Part shown: in pieces, positions 44,229-53,367 of the stretch
Numbering within the stretch: position 1 is the first letter of the stretch
Layout of the letters: the number at the start of each line of letters is the position of its first letter
Assembly: GCF_900187855.1 (NCBI RefSeq)
Contig: NZ_FYEG01000002.1
Location: 186,001 to 250,000, forward strand
Direction: 5' to 3'
Source of the DNA: Actinomyces minihominis
GTDB lineage: Bacteria; Actinomycetota; Actinomycetes; Actinomycetales; Actinomycetaceae
DNA length: 64,000 bases
Made by a program: the position numbers and the translations under genes
Notes under the pieces: generated by a model
What the model was told of the DNA's origin: nothing
Seen by the model: only the letters and a program-made list of their open reading frames with translations
The model's database searches: none

Positions 44229-46457
44229 TCAGTTCCTCTCTAGCCAGACTGCTTCCGCACCGAGTGCAGCTTCAACTTGTCCCGCCAGGTCCCGGTGGTC
44301 CTTCAGACCCGGATCAGAATCAAGGATCGCTGCAGCGATGCTTCGTGCCGCAGCAATTATTGCTCCATCGACGCGAACAGAGAGAAACTTCAGCCCGGAT
44401 AGGTGTCCCGACTGGGCATGACCCAACACATCTCCTTCGTTGCGAAGGCGCAGGTCGATCTCTGCAAGAGTAAAACCATCGGTCGTTGATGCCACCGCCT
44501 CAAGGCGCTCGGCTGTAACCGGGGACTGGCTGGAACCATGGACCAGGAGGCAGACGCTCTGAGAGCTTGACCTGCCCACCCGCCCGCGAAGCTGGTGCAG
44601 TTGGCTAAGACCAAATCGCTGGGCTCCGAGGATGATCATCAGGGTTGCCTCTGGGACATCAACCCCAACCTCAACCACGGTGGTGGCCACAAGGATCGGA
44701 GACCTGCCACTTGCAAACTCAACAAATGCCCTGCTGTTCTCTTCTGGTCTGCGGCGCCCGTGAGCCAGTCCGATGCCGATGCCAGCAAGTTCATCCATAC
44801 CCCGCAGTTCATCGACCACAACGGAGGCTGCCGGGACATCCGAGCAGGCGGTTCCATCGCTGTTCACGAACTTCTCTAGCTCTAGTCCCTCAAGGGGGCC
44901 CCCGCCCGGGTCACCGTCCTCATTCCCGGCTTCTGGGTCACCGGCGTCGATTCGGGGACAGACAACGTAGACGCGCCCGCCCTTATCAACCTCTTCTTTG
45001 GCTCGTTGCCACAGCCTGTGCATCCAGGACACGTTGGCATTACTTACCAGGTGGGTTTGAACGGGAAGCCTGCCCGGGGGCATACCTTTCATCAGGGTGA
45101 CATCCAAGTCACCGAAGACGGTCATGGCAATGGTGCGAGGAATGGGGGTCGCGGTCATGACCAGCAGGTGGGGTGTGAAGTCCCTTCCCTCTCGAAGATA
45201 CTCGCGCTGCTCAACCCCAAAACGGTGCTGTTCGTCTACAACGAGCAGGGCGAGGCCAGGAATCTCTACCCCTTCTTGGATCAGGGCATGCGTTCCCACC
45301 ACAATCGCCGGCTCTCCCCCGGCCAGATGCGCTAGAGCCTGAGCCTTCTCCGCTCCCGATCGCTTTCCAGTCAGGAGGTGGAGAGGAACGTCCAGGCCTG
45401 CTTTGTCGAGGAGGTTGATCAGCGTGGCGAAGTGTTGGCGAGCCAGGACCTCGGTAGGTGCTAGAAGGGCCGCTTGAAATCCATTCTCAACCGCAGCCAC
45501 CATCGCTAAGAGGGCCGTGACGGTCTTACCTGCCCCAACATCGGCTTGGAGGAGCCGCTGCATGGGAACTGGTCGTGCCATGTCCGCAGAAATCTCTTCC
45601 CACGCACCAATCTGTGATGGTGTCAAGTGGAAAGGGAGCCCGGCGACCAACTGCGCCACCATTCCCCCCTCTGATTCGCCATCAGAGGGGACCGGGTGGG
45701 CTCTTCTAATGAGCTTCCCGGAAGCATCAACGCGGCCGGCCAGCAGGGCTGTCTGCAGGACCAGCGCCTCTTCCCAGGCCAGCGTCCTCTTCGCGGTCTC
45801 CCAGTCGACAGTCGCTTCGGGGTGGTGGAGGTTTTGGAGGGCCCTGTAGGAGGGCATCAGGCTGTAGCGGCGCCGCACCTCCTCAGGAATAACCTCTGGC
45901 ACAGCGGCCTCATCAAGCTGGTCGAAAACGGCCGACACAAGTGAAGCGATCTTCCATGATGGAAGACCTGCCACCGATCGATAGATGGGGATTGGACGTC
46001 CGGCGCGCCTCGCTACGACCTCTGGCGAAGAGTCCTCAAGTTCCTCAAACTCTGGCTGCACCATCTGCAGCTTGCCCTGGAACTCTCCGATTTTCCCCGA
46101 AACTAGCACCGTCGCCCCCGGCTTGAGGATCTTCTGGTGCGGGGAGAGCATGTAGGGGTTCTTGGCGAAAAATGTGCATGTTAGGCGCGAAACACCATCG
46201 GTGATATCAACCAGGAGGCGCACTCCGTGGCCAGATCGGTTCGAGATCAGGTTGGCATTCACCACCTGCGCCAGAAGCGTGGCCTCATCACCGGGGACCA
46301 TGCCTGTGATCTGGGTGAGACGCCCCCAGGAGTAGTAGCGCCTCGGAGCGAGGTAGACCAGGTCCCGCACGGTTGCCAGCCCGCCCTCATGCAGGCGTTT
46401 AACAGCCGCCTTTCCCAGGCACAAGGCGAGTGGAGTATCCAGATTGACGCGGGTCAC
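44229..46457 (-). CDS. recG: ATP-dependent DNA helicase RecG
   Basis: 742-residue helicase that remodels stalled forks. Wedge/OB domain first (LVYLAPRRYYSWG, FFAKNPYM), Walker A QADVGAGKTVTALLA, motif II VVDEQHRFGVEQRE, then VATTVVEVGVDVPEATLMII and the QLHQLRGRVGRSSSQS block. The usual Gly in GDVGSGKT is Ala-Asp-Val-Gly-Ala, still a P-loop. Two adjacent GTG codons lie after GAGGGGAG; 46457 gives 7-nt spacing. The frame runs further upstream, but those 35 residues do not look like RecG. Confidence 0.95.
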   Translation of the reverse strand: MTRVNLDTPLALCLGKAAVKRLHEGGLATVRDLVYLAPRRYYSWGRLTQITGMVPGDEATLLAQVVNANLISNRSGHGVRLLVDITDGVSRLTCTFFAKNPYMLSPHQKILKPGATVLVSGKIGEFQGKLQMVQPEFEELEDSSPEVVARRAGRPIPIYRSVAGLPSWKIASLVSAVFDQLDEAAVPEVIPEEVRRRYSLMPSYRALQNLHHPEATVDWETAKRTLAWEEALVLQTALLAGRVDASGKLIRRAHPVPSDGESEGGMVAQLVAGLPFHLTPSQIGAWEEISADMARPVPMQRLLQADVGAGKTVTALLAMVAAVENGFQAALLAPTEVLARQHFATLINLLDKAGLDVPLHLLTGKRSGAEKAQALAHLAGGEPAIVVGTHALIQEGVEIPGLALLVVDEQHRFGVEQREYLREGRDFTPHLLVMTATPIPRTIAMTVFGDLDVTLMKGMPPGRLPVQTHLVSNANVSWMHRLWQRAKEEVDKGGRVYVVCPRIDAGDPEAGNEDGDPGGGPLEGLELEKFVNSDGTACSDVPAASVVVDELRGMDELAGIGIGLAHGRRRPEENSRAFVEFASGRSPILVATTVVEVGVDVPEATLMIILGAQRFGLSQLHQLRGRVGRSSSQSVCLLVHGSSQSPVTAERLEAVASTTDGFTLAEIDLRLRNEGDVLGHAQSGHLSGLKFLSVRVDGAIIAAARSIAAAILDSDPGLKDHRDLAGQVEAALGAEAVWLERN

Positions 46458-46765
46458 CACAGCTCTCCCCTCTTTCGTCCACCCCGAACCACAGTTTGCG
46501 TTCAGAGGCCTAGCCGCACACTTAGACACCGAGTCTTTCACGCACCTCCGACATCTATGCAACCCGGAACTTGGAGCACCTGATGTCGAGTGTGGGCGAC
46601 TCTACACTTCGATTTGGGCTCGCTTGTTTGTGGCAACCCTACAGATTCCGCTAATCTTGCTTAGTTGCTTCTGTGATGTGTGGGCCCGTCCACCCGTCCT
46701 GGACGCCGATTGGCCACCATTTCAGGTGGCAATGAAGACTTTTTGGAACTAACGAGGAGGACCCA
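46458..46765. other. Divergent region between recG and rpmB
   Basis: About 300 bp with the rpmB promoter (46628-46657). GCCACC and GGTGGC (about 46712-46729) form a small 6-bp hairpin 37 bp before the rpmB start. No gene seen. Confidence 0.6.
46628..46657 (+). promoter_or_regulatory. Probable rpmB promoter
   Basis: TTGTGG (46628-46633), an 18-nt spacer and TAATCT (46652-46657) fit a housekeeping promoter and leave a leader of about 100 nt before rpmB. Confidence 0.5.
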
Positions 46766-46957
46766 GTGGCCTCAGTATGCGATATCTGTGGAAAGACCCC
46801 GCAGTTCGGCAAGTCGGTCTCGCACTCGCACGTGCGCACGAATCGCCGTTTCAACCCGAACATCCAGCGTGTCCGCGCCAGCGTCAACGGTGAGACCAAG
46901 CGCCTGAATGTTTGCACCAACTGCATTAAGAGCGAGCGTGTAGAGCGAGCCGCATAG
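46766..46957 (+). CDS. rpmB: 50S ribosomal protein L28
   Basis: 63-residue L28 of the zinc-binding (C+) form: CDIC near the start and CTNC near the end. SVSHSHVRTNRRFNPNIQ is the family core. GTG start with GAGGAGG 5 nt upstream. Single gene with its own promoter and terminator. Confidence 0.97.
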   Translation: MASVCDICGKTPQFGKSVSHSHVRTNRRFNPNIQRVRASVNGETKRLNVCTNCIKSERVERAA

Positions 46958-46976
46958 GCGCCTCTCTACCCAAGTC

Positions 46977-47017
46977 AAAGCCCCCACCAGGTTCAAACTG
47001 AACTGATGGGGGCTTTT
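46977..47017. terminator. Bidirectional terminator between rpmB and the lipoprotein gene
   Basis: AAAGCCCCCA and TGGGGGCTTT form a perfect 10-bp stem, with an inner GTTCA/TGAAC stem. T runs on both strands allow it to end rpmB and the convergent lipoprotein gene. Confidence 0.9.
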
Positions 47018-47045
47018 GCCTACCCTGGACAAGCTCGCGAGACAT

Positions 47046-47834
47046 CTAACCGTACGAGGCCGATGCGGGGGGCATCTGGGGGCAGATCTCATCAATCTTG
47101 AACTCAATCCCTTCATCCCCCTCAACCGACCAGTCTTCAAGGGGTGGCAACCAATACCCAGGTGAGGTCGTGTCTTGTGCAAGCATGGCAGCTATGAAGG
47201 CCTCCTTGGTAGGTGCCGGAGTGGTCACTTCAATGCCGTGAGCTGCCAGACACTCCAGGTAAAAGGTGGTGTAGTACTCGTAGTCCACAGCAAACTGCTC
47301 ACGTCCACTCTCTCGCAGCAGCTTGGGTTCGGGAGTGAACTTGGCAAAGCAGGCGTACAGGGCCAGGTTATTCGCCAGCTCCACCTCCTCATTTTCAGAC
47401 CCCCCCATATCGATGTGGATTCCAGAGTTCACCCCGTCAACTTCGGCGCTGAATCCCAAGTCATTCGCACAGTCCGCAATTGCCTGCCAGCGCTCGGCGT
47501 CACCCACCCAGCGCTCGAGAGGAATGTCTGGTAGGTCGACTCCGTTCAGACCAAGACCAACCGCACTACTTTGTAGCCAAGCCGCACGAAGTTCCTCAGC
47601 CTCGGCATCATCAATGGGAAGAGAGGTAACGACCGTTTCCGGCTGCCAAGCCTGGGACCTTGCGTACCAGGACTCCGCGTTCACAGACTCAACTTCAGCT
47701 TCCGGTGCCGGAGCTGATGAACAGGACGCCACCATCAAGGTCAAAGCCAGAATGCCCGCAACTGCTGAGCCTCCTCGACGCATCCATCGAGGAAGAGTCT
47801 CGTTACTCAATGTGCGCATGCACTTATTGCTCAT
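47046..47834 (-). CDS. Putative secreted lipoprotein, unknown function
   Basis: 262 residues with a lipoprotein signal: basic start, hydrophobic stretch AVAGILALTLMVASC and lipobox Cys at about residue 38. The mature part is acidic, starts with a Ser/Ala/Pro/Glu linker, and carries four further Cys (IADCAND, YACFAKF, LECLAAHG, EICPQ) that could form two disulfides. I recognise no family. It is divergent from a PG-binding/ABC/FtsX operon with a shared upstream region of about 140 bp, suggesting joint regulation. The spacing GAAGGG-N9-ATG supports 47834 as start. Confidence 0.75.
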   Translation of the reverse strand: MSNKCMRTLSNETLPRWMRRGGSAVAGILALTLMVASCSSAPAPEAEVESVNAESWYARSQAWQPETVVTSLPIDDAEAEELRAAWLQSSAVGLGLNGVDLPDIPLERWVGDAERWQAIADCANDLGFSAEVDGVNSGIHIDMGGSENEEVELANNLALYACFAKFTPEPKLLRESGREQFAVDYEYYTTFYLECLAAHGIEVTTPAPTKEAFIAAMLAQDTTSPGYWLPPLEDWSVEGDEGIEFKIDEICPQMPPASASYG

Positions 47835-47973
47835 AATGTTAAACCCTTCGTTATACTCGATAGATCATAATGGTGTCATACCAGGTGGAGCCTTGCATCG
47901 TGGCAACGGCTTTGTGGCCGATTAGAAGCTGAACTGTGACACCTCGAAAAACCCAACCTTCAAAGGGGAACGA

Positions 47974-49155
47974 ATGCATACGCGACCGGTTAGCAAGGGT
48001 TCTGCGTGGCTCATCTATCTCTTGGTTCTCCTGGTCGTGGGGGCCATAACTTTCTGGGCTGGACTCACGGTGGGCAAGAAGAACACAGCCCCACAGCAAG
48101 AGACTGATCAGGAAGTGTTCGTGACGGTTACGCAGCAGACTCTGGGCCGATCGTTCACTCTTGGAGCGACGGTGACACAGGAACGCAGCGCTGTGGCAGA
48201 GAACCTCCTCACCGGCGTTCTCACAGGAGCTGCCTCTGAGGGGCTGGTCTCGACAGGTGAGGTGGTGTACTCGGTAGATGGCACTGCGGTCAAAGCCGTG
48301 GTGTCATCCAGGCCGTTCTACAGAGATCTCTTTGAGGGCACCAGTGGAGATGATGTGCGTGCCCTGAACGACGCTCTCGTTGAGCTGGGCTACCTGGATG
48401 AGGGCGGAGAGAAGTTCGACGGCTGGACCACCTATGCAGTGCAACTGTGGCAGAGAGATCAGGGCGTTGAGGCAACGGGTACGATCCAACGTGGCGAGCT
48501 ACTCGCCGTCTTGGCCCTGCCCGGGACTCTGATTGTTGACACCACCCAGTTCCCAATCGGATCGATTGTCTCTGAAGGTGAGAACCTGGTTCTGCAGCGT
48601 GCAGCGGAACCGCGTTTTACCATTCCGGTCACCCAGACCCAAGCCCAGATGGTTCCACTTGGTGCACCTGTCTCTGTCCAGTTCAGACAGTTCACCTGGG
48701 GCGCCGAGGTGGTTGGCACTGAAAAGGACATCAACGGGGATCTCAACCTCATGCTCAGCGGTCCAGATGGGGCACCTGTCTGTGGTGATCAGTGCGGGGA
48801 GCTTCCGTCCGATGAATCTTTGACACTTTTGGCTTCGATACAGGTGGTGCCAGAGACAACCGGACCGGCCGTCCCTATCGCTGCCCTACGCATCGAACCG
48901 AACGGCGAGGTACAGGTTCTGGTCCGACAGGGAGCGGATGCGCAGAGTGGACCCTCCGAGGCTCGGCAGGTAGCGCCCCGCAGCGTCACGGTCCTCGCCT
49001 CCCAGGATGGGGTGGCCATCATCAACGGGGTCGAGGTCGGTGAGGAAGTCCAGCTCTTCGGTTCGAAACAGGCCGACGTTGGAACAGGTACCGGATTGAA
49101 AGTGGAGACGGACGAAGACGGCGCGGAGCAGTCGGACTCGAAGAGTCAGTCATGA
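47974..49155 (+). CDS. Membrane-anchored peptidoglycan-binding adaptor of an ABC system
   Basis: 393 residues: short cytoplasmic start, one membrane helix (about 11-34), then an outside part with a peptidoglycan-binding fold 1 domain at about 124-180 (GDDVRALNDALVELGYLDE, WTTYAVQLWQRDQGVEATG). The C-terminal half has beta-rich segments like MacA/HlyD periplasmic adaptors, with one Cys pair (CGDQC). AAGGGG sits 5 nt before the ATG. The stop overlaps the next gene (ABC ATPase) by 4 bp, and that one overlaps the FtsX-like permease, so the three genes make one membrane machine comparable in layout to MacA-MacB but tied to the wall. Confidence 0.82.
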   Translation: MHTRPVSKGSAWLIYLLVLLVVGAITFWAGLTVGKKNTAPQQETDQEVFVTVTQQTLGRSFTLGATVTQERSAVAENLLTGVLTGAASEGLVSTGEVVYSVDGTAVKAVVSSRPFYRDLFEGTSGDDVRALNDALVELGYLDEGGEKFDGWTTYAVQLWQRDQGVEATGTIQRGELLAVLALPGTLIVDTTQFPIGSIVSEGENLVLQRAAEPRFTIPVTQTQAQMVPLGAPVSVQFRQFTWGAEVVGTEKDINGDLNLMLSGPDGAPVCGDQCGELPSDESLTLLASIQVVPETTGPAVPIAALRIEPNGEVQVLVRQGADAQSGPSEARQVAPRSVTVLASQDGVAIINGVEVGEEVQLFGSKQADVGTGTGLKVETDEDGAEQSDSKSQS

Positions 49156-49799
49156 TTGCTCAGAGCTGGTCGGTTTCGAACTTGAGCTTTCGCTACAACA
49201 GGTCTGCTCCAGAGCTCTTCGACGGCCTCACCCATAGTTTTGAACCCGGGGTAATGACCGGGCTGACAGGGGCATCCGGGCGGGGGAAGTCCACTCTGCT
49301 CTACATACTCGGTCAACTTCTGAGGCCAAGCACCGGAGAGGTGCTTCGAGGAGGAGAAGACCTTTCCCTACTCTCAGATGGGGCACGCTCAAGGCTGCGA
49401 GCCGAGGAAATCGGCTTTGTGTTTCAGGATGCTTCCTTGGACCCCACCGGCTCTGTCGAGCGCTCCGTTGCTGAGCCGGGACTCTACGCAGGAAAAAGCC
49501 CAGCGGAGAGCCTTCCACGTGCTCTCGAGCTACTCGAGAAGTTTGGCCTGGGAGCGGAGATTGGCAAGCTACCCAGCCAGATCTCTGGCGGACAGGCTCA
49601 GAGGGTAGCGATCTGCCGGGCACTGTTTTCTTCCCCGGGTCTCATCCTGGCCGATGAACCCACCGGAAACCTGGACAGGAGGAACGGCGAACTGGTTCTA
49701 GAGGCATTGGCGGCAGCTGCCGCCGAGGGGCGCACCGTGGTGATTGCAACCCACGACCCCTTCGTCCTTGAACACACAGAGAGGGTACTTGAACTTTGA
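49152..49799 (+). CDS. ABC transporter ATP-binding protein (MacB/LolD-like)
   Basis: 215-residue ATPase. Walker A GASGRGKST, Q-loop FVFQDASLD, signature ISGGQAQRVAICRAL, Walker B LILADEPTGNLD and the H-loop ATHDP are all intact. The LADEPTGNLD form is typical of ATPases that pair with FtsX/MacB permeases. ATGA overlap with the adaptor gene upstream and TTGA overlap with the permease downstream. Confidence 0.95.
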   Translation: MIAQSWSVSNLSFRYNRSAPELFDGLTHSFEPGVMTGLTGASGRGKSTLLYILGQLLRPSTGEVLRGGEDLSLLSDGARSRLRAEEIGFVFQDASLDPTGSVERSVAEPGLYAGKSPAESLPRALELLEKFGLGAEIGKLPSQISGGQAQRVAICRALFSSPGLILADEPTGNLDRRNGELVLEALAAAAAEGRTVVIATHDPFVLEHTERVLEL

Positions 49800-50881
49800 A
49801 ACCCTCTGCCCTACTTACTGAGGGAAGCAGATCTGCCTGGGCTCAAAAGATCTCTTCCGGACTAGTCCTCATAGTCGTCGCGGTAATCTGCTTCACCGCG
49901 CTCTCGACGGTTGGTCGAGCTGTGGCAAACGACCGAGAGCTAGCCGCGACCATGGAGACGGAGGGGTCGCGCCTACTCACCGTCACAGACAGCGGAATGA
50001 ACGACCTCATCAACACGGCACTGCTAGGAGTGGTGCAGGGAATCAGTGGTGTCGAGTCGGCGGTGGCACTCTCTTTGCCCACCGATGTACACGTGGGTGC
50101 GGTGCCAGGGGGTGAACCGGTTCCCCTCTGGCGCATTAGCGATGTCACTCGGGTGGCAACCCTGGACCGCGGTCGCACACCACTTCCCGGTGAAGCCACA
50201 GTCACAGCTGAGGTTCAGAGCAAACTTGGTCTGGTCGAGCCCGCAGGGTATGTCGAATCGCGGGAAGCAGTCCAGTTTCCGGTCGTCTCACGCTCGGTGG
50301 TGCGTCCCGGTTTCTCAGATCTGGCAAATGGAGCCCTGGTTCAGGCCGACGAACAGACACAGTACAACCAGCTCCGGGTGGTGATTGCCTCTGTAGAGGA
50401 GGTCGAGACGGTGCAGAAGGCGGTGCTGACGAGTCTGGGCGCGTTTGATCCATCAACCGTTTCCATTGAGTCTCCGCGCGCCCTCAACACACTCGCGGCC
50501 CTGCTCAACAGCCAGTTGGCCCGCTACAACCAGGCGCTTCTGGCCATGATCCTCGGGGTGGGAGCCATCTTTATCGCCATCGTCACCCTCTCGGATGTGC
50601 TTCTGCACCGCAAGGAGCTGGGGCGACGAAGGGCTCTTGGGGCGACTCGGCTTGACCTTTCCCTGCTAACAGTCCTGCGGGTTGTGGTGCCCGCCGGTGT
50701 TGGCGCCCTCGTCGGCTCAGTTAGCGCCATCGCCTTCTACGCCCTCGACAACATCAACCTTCCCCTTTCCTTCGTTGCAGCTGTGGCGTGGCTTGCTGTC
50801 ATCACCGCTGGGCTGGCTGCCACAGTCCCTGCAGTGTGGGCTTCCATGAGAGACCCGGTGTCAGTACTGCGAACGCCCTAG
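49796..50881 (+). CDS. FtsX/MacB-like ABC permease
   Basis: 361 residues with the MacB-type layout: one helix near the start (about 20-40), a long extracytoplasmic domain of about 200 residues, and three helices at the end (about 245-270, 290-315, 325-350) around the motif HRKELGRRRALGATRLDL. The ending RDPVSVLRTP is the usual FtsX terminus. TTG start overlapping the ATPase stop. Such permeases act by mechanotransmission rather than by passing substrate through the membrane; substrate unknown here. Confidence 0.9.
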   Translation: MKPSALLTEGSRSAWAQKISSGLVLIVVAVICFTALSTVGRAVANDRELAATMETEGSRLLTVTDSGMNDLINTALLGVVQGISGVESAVALSLPTDVHVGAVPGGEPVPLWRISDVTRVATLDRGRTPLPGEATVTAEVQSKLGLVEPAGYVESREAVQFPVVSRSVVRPGFSDLANGALVQADEQTQYNQLRVVIASVEEVETVQKAVLTSLGAFDPSTVSIESPRALNTLAALLNSQLARYNQALLAMILGVGAIFIAIVTLSDVLLHRKELGRRRALGATRLDLSLLTVLRVVVPAGVGALVGSVSAIAFYALDNINLPLSFVAAVAWLAVITAGLAATVPAVWASMRDPVSVLRTP

Positions 50882-50990
50882 ACCCACGTGATGTCCCCCG
50901 CCGGTTGTCTTGTGCCACACGTTTCCAGGTTCCTTGCCTAGCGCGGCATCGGTAGGCTGGACGTTCAGCGTGCAGTTAGGGGAAGAAAGT

Positions 50991-51836
50991 ATGAAGTTCC
51001 GCAGCCACAGAAGGATTGTCGCCGGGGTGGTTCTCGGAGCTTTCCTGCTCACAGGGTGTTCCAGCGGGTTCACCGCCACCGGACAGTCGGGGGCAGAAGA
51101 CGCGGACGGCCGATCCCCTCTCGTCGTGGCAATGGAACTGGCCTATCCCCCGTTTGAGACCAAGGATCTGGACGGGGGGCCCGAGGGCGTTTCCCCCGAC
51201 TTCATGCGTGCCTTCGCCGATGCTTACGGCTACGACCTCGTCATTGAGAACACGGCGTTCGACGGCCTCATTCCGATGCTCCAGACGGGTAAGGCCGATG
51301 CCATCATGTCGTCAATGACGATCACTGATGAGCGTGGCCAGTCCGTTGACTTCACCGATCCCTACGCTCGAGCCCAGCTCGCAATCCTTACCAACACCGA
51401 CTCGGGGGTGGCAGGTGCCGATGACCTCAACCAGCCGGGGCGGGTCGTCGCAGTGAAGACCGGTTCCACAGGGGATGTCTACGCGACCAAGAACCTGCCG
51501 GAAGCTCAGATAGTGAGGCTGGCCGACGAAAGCGCCGCTGTCACAGAGGTGATCCAGGGCAAGGCGGACGGCTTCCTCTATGACCAGCTCACGATCTACC
51601 GCAACCAGCAGCGCAACCCCGAGACCACTGAAGCAGTGTTCATCCCCTTCCAGGATCCCGAGTTCTGGGGCATAGCGGTCGCCAAGGGCAATGACACGCT
51701 GCGGGAGCAACTGAACGAGTTCATCGCCAGCTACTCGGCAGAGGGCGGCTTCGACCAGATCACAGACCGACACCTAGCCGAAGAGAAGGAAGCCTTTGAC
51801 GAGCTTGGATTCACGTGGTTCTTCGATCTGAAGTAG
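50991..51836 (+). CDS. Amino-acid ABC transporter substrate-binding lipoprotein
   Basis: 281-residue binding protein of SBP family 3 (polar amino acids). Lipoprotein signal with lipobox LLTGC (Cys23), then LVVAMELAYPPFETKD, GVSPDFMRAFADAYGYDL, DAIMSSMTITDERGQSVDFTDPY, which are family blocks. ATG after AGGGGAAG. First of three genes encoding a complete importer; stop lies inside the permease start. Confidence 0.93.
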   Translation: MKFRSHRRIVAGVVLGAFLLTGCSSGFTATGQSGAEDADGRSPLVVAMELAYPPFETKDLDGGPEGVSPDFMRAFADAYGYDLVIENTAFDGLIPMLQTGKADAIMSSMTITDERGQSVDFTDPYARAQLAILTNTDSGVAGADDLNQPGRVVAVKTGSTGDVYATKNLPEAQIVRLADESAAVTEVIQGKADGFLYDQLTIYRNQQRNPETTEAVFIPFQDPEFWGIAVAKGNDTLREQLNEFIASYSAEGGFDQITDRHLAEEKEAFDELGFTWFFDLK

Positions 51837-52612
51837 GTACCTGGTTCACGCGCCAGCCCGGGGAGCGCACCCCCCTCGGCAAGCTGGTTGGCAACTACCT
51901 TCTGGTTGTTGTCATCGTGGTCGGTGTCTTCTGGCTGTCCCTCTATGGTGCCGGAGTAACCCTCAACTTCTCCTTTGTTACCGAGTACCGCACCCGCCTC
52001 CTCGATGGCTTCGTCCTCACCCTGTGGATCTGCCTGGGCTCCCTGGTCCTATCTATGGTCATAGGGATTCCGGTTGCTCTGGCGGCCCGGTCGAACATCC
52101 TGCCTCTGCGTTACGCCGCAGATTTCTACGTCAAGATCATCCGGGGCACTCCGCTACTGGTTCAGATCTACCTCTTTTACTACATCATTGGCACAGCCTG
52201 GGGTGTCAACAACAAGACGCTGTCCGGCATCCTCATACTTTCTGTGTTCACGGGTTCCTACGTGGCTGAGATCATCAGGGGATCAGCGGCTTCGCTAGAT
52301 CAAACGCAACTGTTGGCGGCGGATGCGGTGGGCTTCACCCGCGTCCAATCCGTTCGCTACGTGATCCTGCCGCAGATGGTGGCGAGGACGCTTCCGGCCC
52401 TAACCGGTCAACTGGCCTCCTTGATCAAGGACTCCTCGCTGCTTTCAGTCATCGCAGTCATCGAAATTACGCAGACGATTCGTGAAATCACCGCTACCAA
52501 CTACAACTTCTTCGGAGGCTACATTTTCCTCGGAGCGATCTACCTCTGCCTGACGCTGCCCCTCATGTTTGTCTCCTCCCATTTTGAGAGGAAGTTTGCC
52601 TATGACCACTAG
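51815..52612 (+). CDS. Amino-acid ABC transporter permease
   Basis: 265-residue HisM/GlnP-type permease with about five helices. The family signatures IRGTPLLVQIYLFYY, the EAA-like loop RGSAASLDQTQLLAADAVGFTR and QLASLIKDSSLLSVI are present. GTG at 51815 lies within the end of the binding-protein gene (22-bp overlap); no other start in this frame fits well, so the true start could be a few codons on. Confidence 0.92.
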   Translation: MVLRSEVGTWFTRQPGERTPLGKLVGNYLLVVVIVVGVFWLSLYGAGVTLNFSFVTEYRTRLLDGFVLTLWICLGSLVLSMVIGIPVALAARSNILPLRYAADFYVKIIRGTPLLVQIYLFYYIIGTAWGVNNKTLSGILILSVFTGSYVAEIIRGSAASLDQTQLLAADAVGFTRVQSVRYVILPQMVARTLPALTGQLASLIKDSSLLSVIAVIEITQTIREITATNYNFFGGYIFLGAIYLCLTLPLMFVSSHFERKFAYDH

Positions 52613-53339
52613 GCTTCAGCTGCGCAATGTCTCCAAGAGCTTCGGGGAGCAGCAGGTTCTCAGCAAGATTTCGTTCGAGGACGACATATCGACGATGGCT
52701 CTGATCGGGCCCTCCGGTGGGGGAAAATCAACCCTGCTCAAAATCATCGGCGGCCTGGAAGCTCCCGACAGCGGCGAGGTCGTCGTCGGGGAGCAGACGG
52801 TGAACTACAACGTCAAGGGGCTCCCTGCCTATAGGTCGAGCCTGGGCTTTGTCTTTCAACACGCCGGACTTTTTGCGCATCTCAGCGCTGAGGAAAACAT
52901 TGCCCTACCCCTGAGGGTAGTGCACGGTAGAGGCGTTGAAGAAGCCCGAGAGAGGGCGGGCGCCCTCCTCAATCGTTTCGGTCTCAATTCAATCGCGCAG
53001 AAGCGTCCAGCCCAGCTCTCAGGTGGGGAACGTCAGAGGGTTGCCATTGCTCGAGCCGTGGCACCCAGCCCCCGCTTACTGCTTCTCGATGAACCGACCA
53101 GCGCGCTCGACCCAGAGTACACAGCGGAGGTTCTCGACCTGATCAACGACCTCAAGAATGAAGGAACACAGTTCCTGATTGTCACCCACGAAATGGGCTT
53201 TGCTCGTAGAGCCTGCGATACGGTGGCATTTCTAACCGAGGGGAAGATAGCCGAGTACGGGCTTTCCCAGCAGATCTTCACAGATCCTGAGACCGTCGAG
53301 CTCCGACGTTTCCTGGGCAGGTTGAGCCAGTGGAGCTAA
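52602..53339 (+). CDS. Amino-acid ABC transporter ATP-binding protein
   Basis: 245-residue GlnQ-type ATPase: Walker A GPSGGGKST, signature LSGGERQRVAIARAV, Walker B LLLLDEPTSALDPEY, H-loop VTHEMGFAR. ATG at 52602 has GAGAGGAAG 8 nt upstream and overlaps the permease end by 11 bp; an earlier in-frame start at 52569 is unlikely. Completes the importer. Confidence 0.94.
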   Translation: MTTRLQLRNVSKSFGEQQVLSKISFEDDISTMALIGPSGGGKSTLLKIIGGLEAPDSGEVVVGEQTVNYNVKGLPAYRSSLGFVFQHAGLFAHLSAEENIALPLRVVHGRGVEEARERAGALLNRFGLNSIAQKRPAQLSGGERQRVAIARAVAPSPRLLLLDEPTSALDPEYTAEVLDLINDLKNEGTQFLIVTHEMGFARRACDTVAFLTEGKIAEYGLSQQIFTDPETVELRRFLGRLSQWS

Positions 53340-53367
53340 CGCCTGCGGTCTCTGGCCTTCCGCAGAG

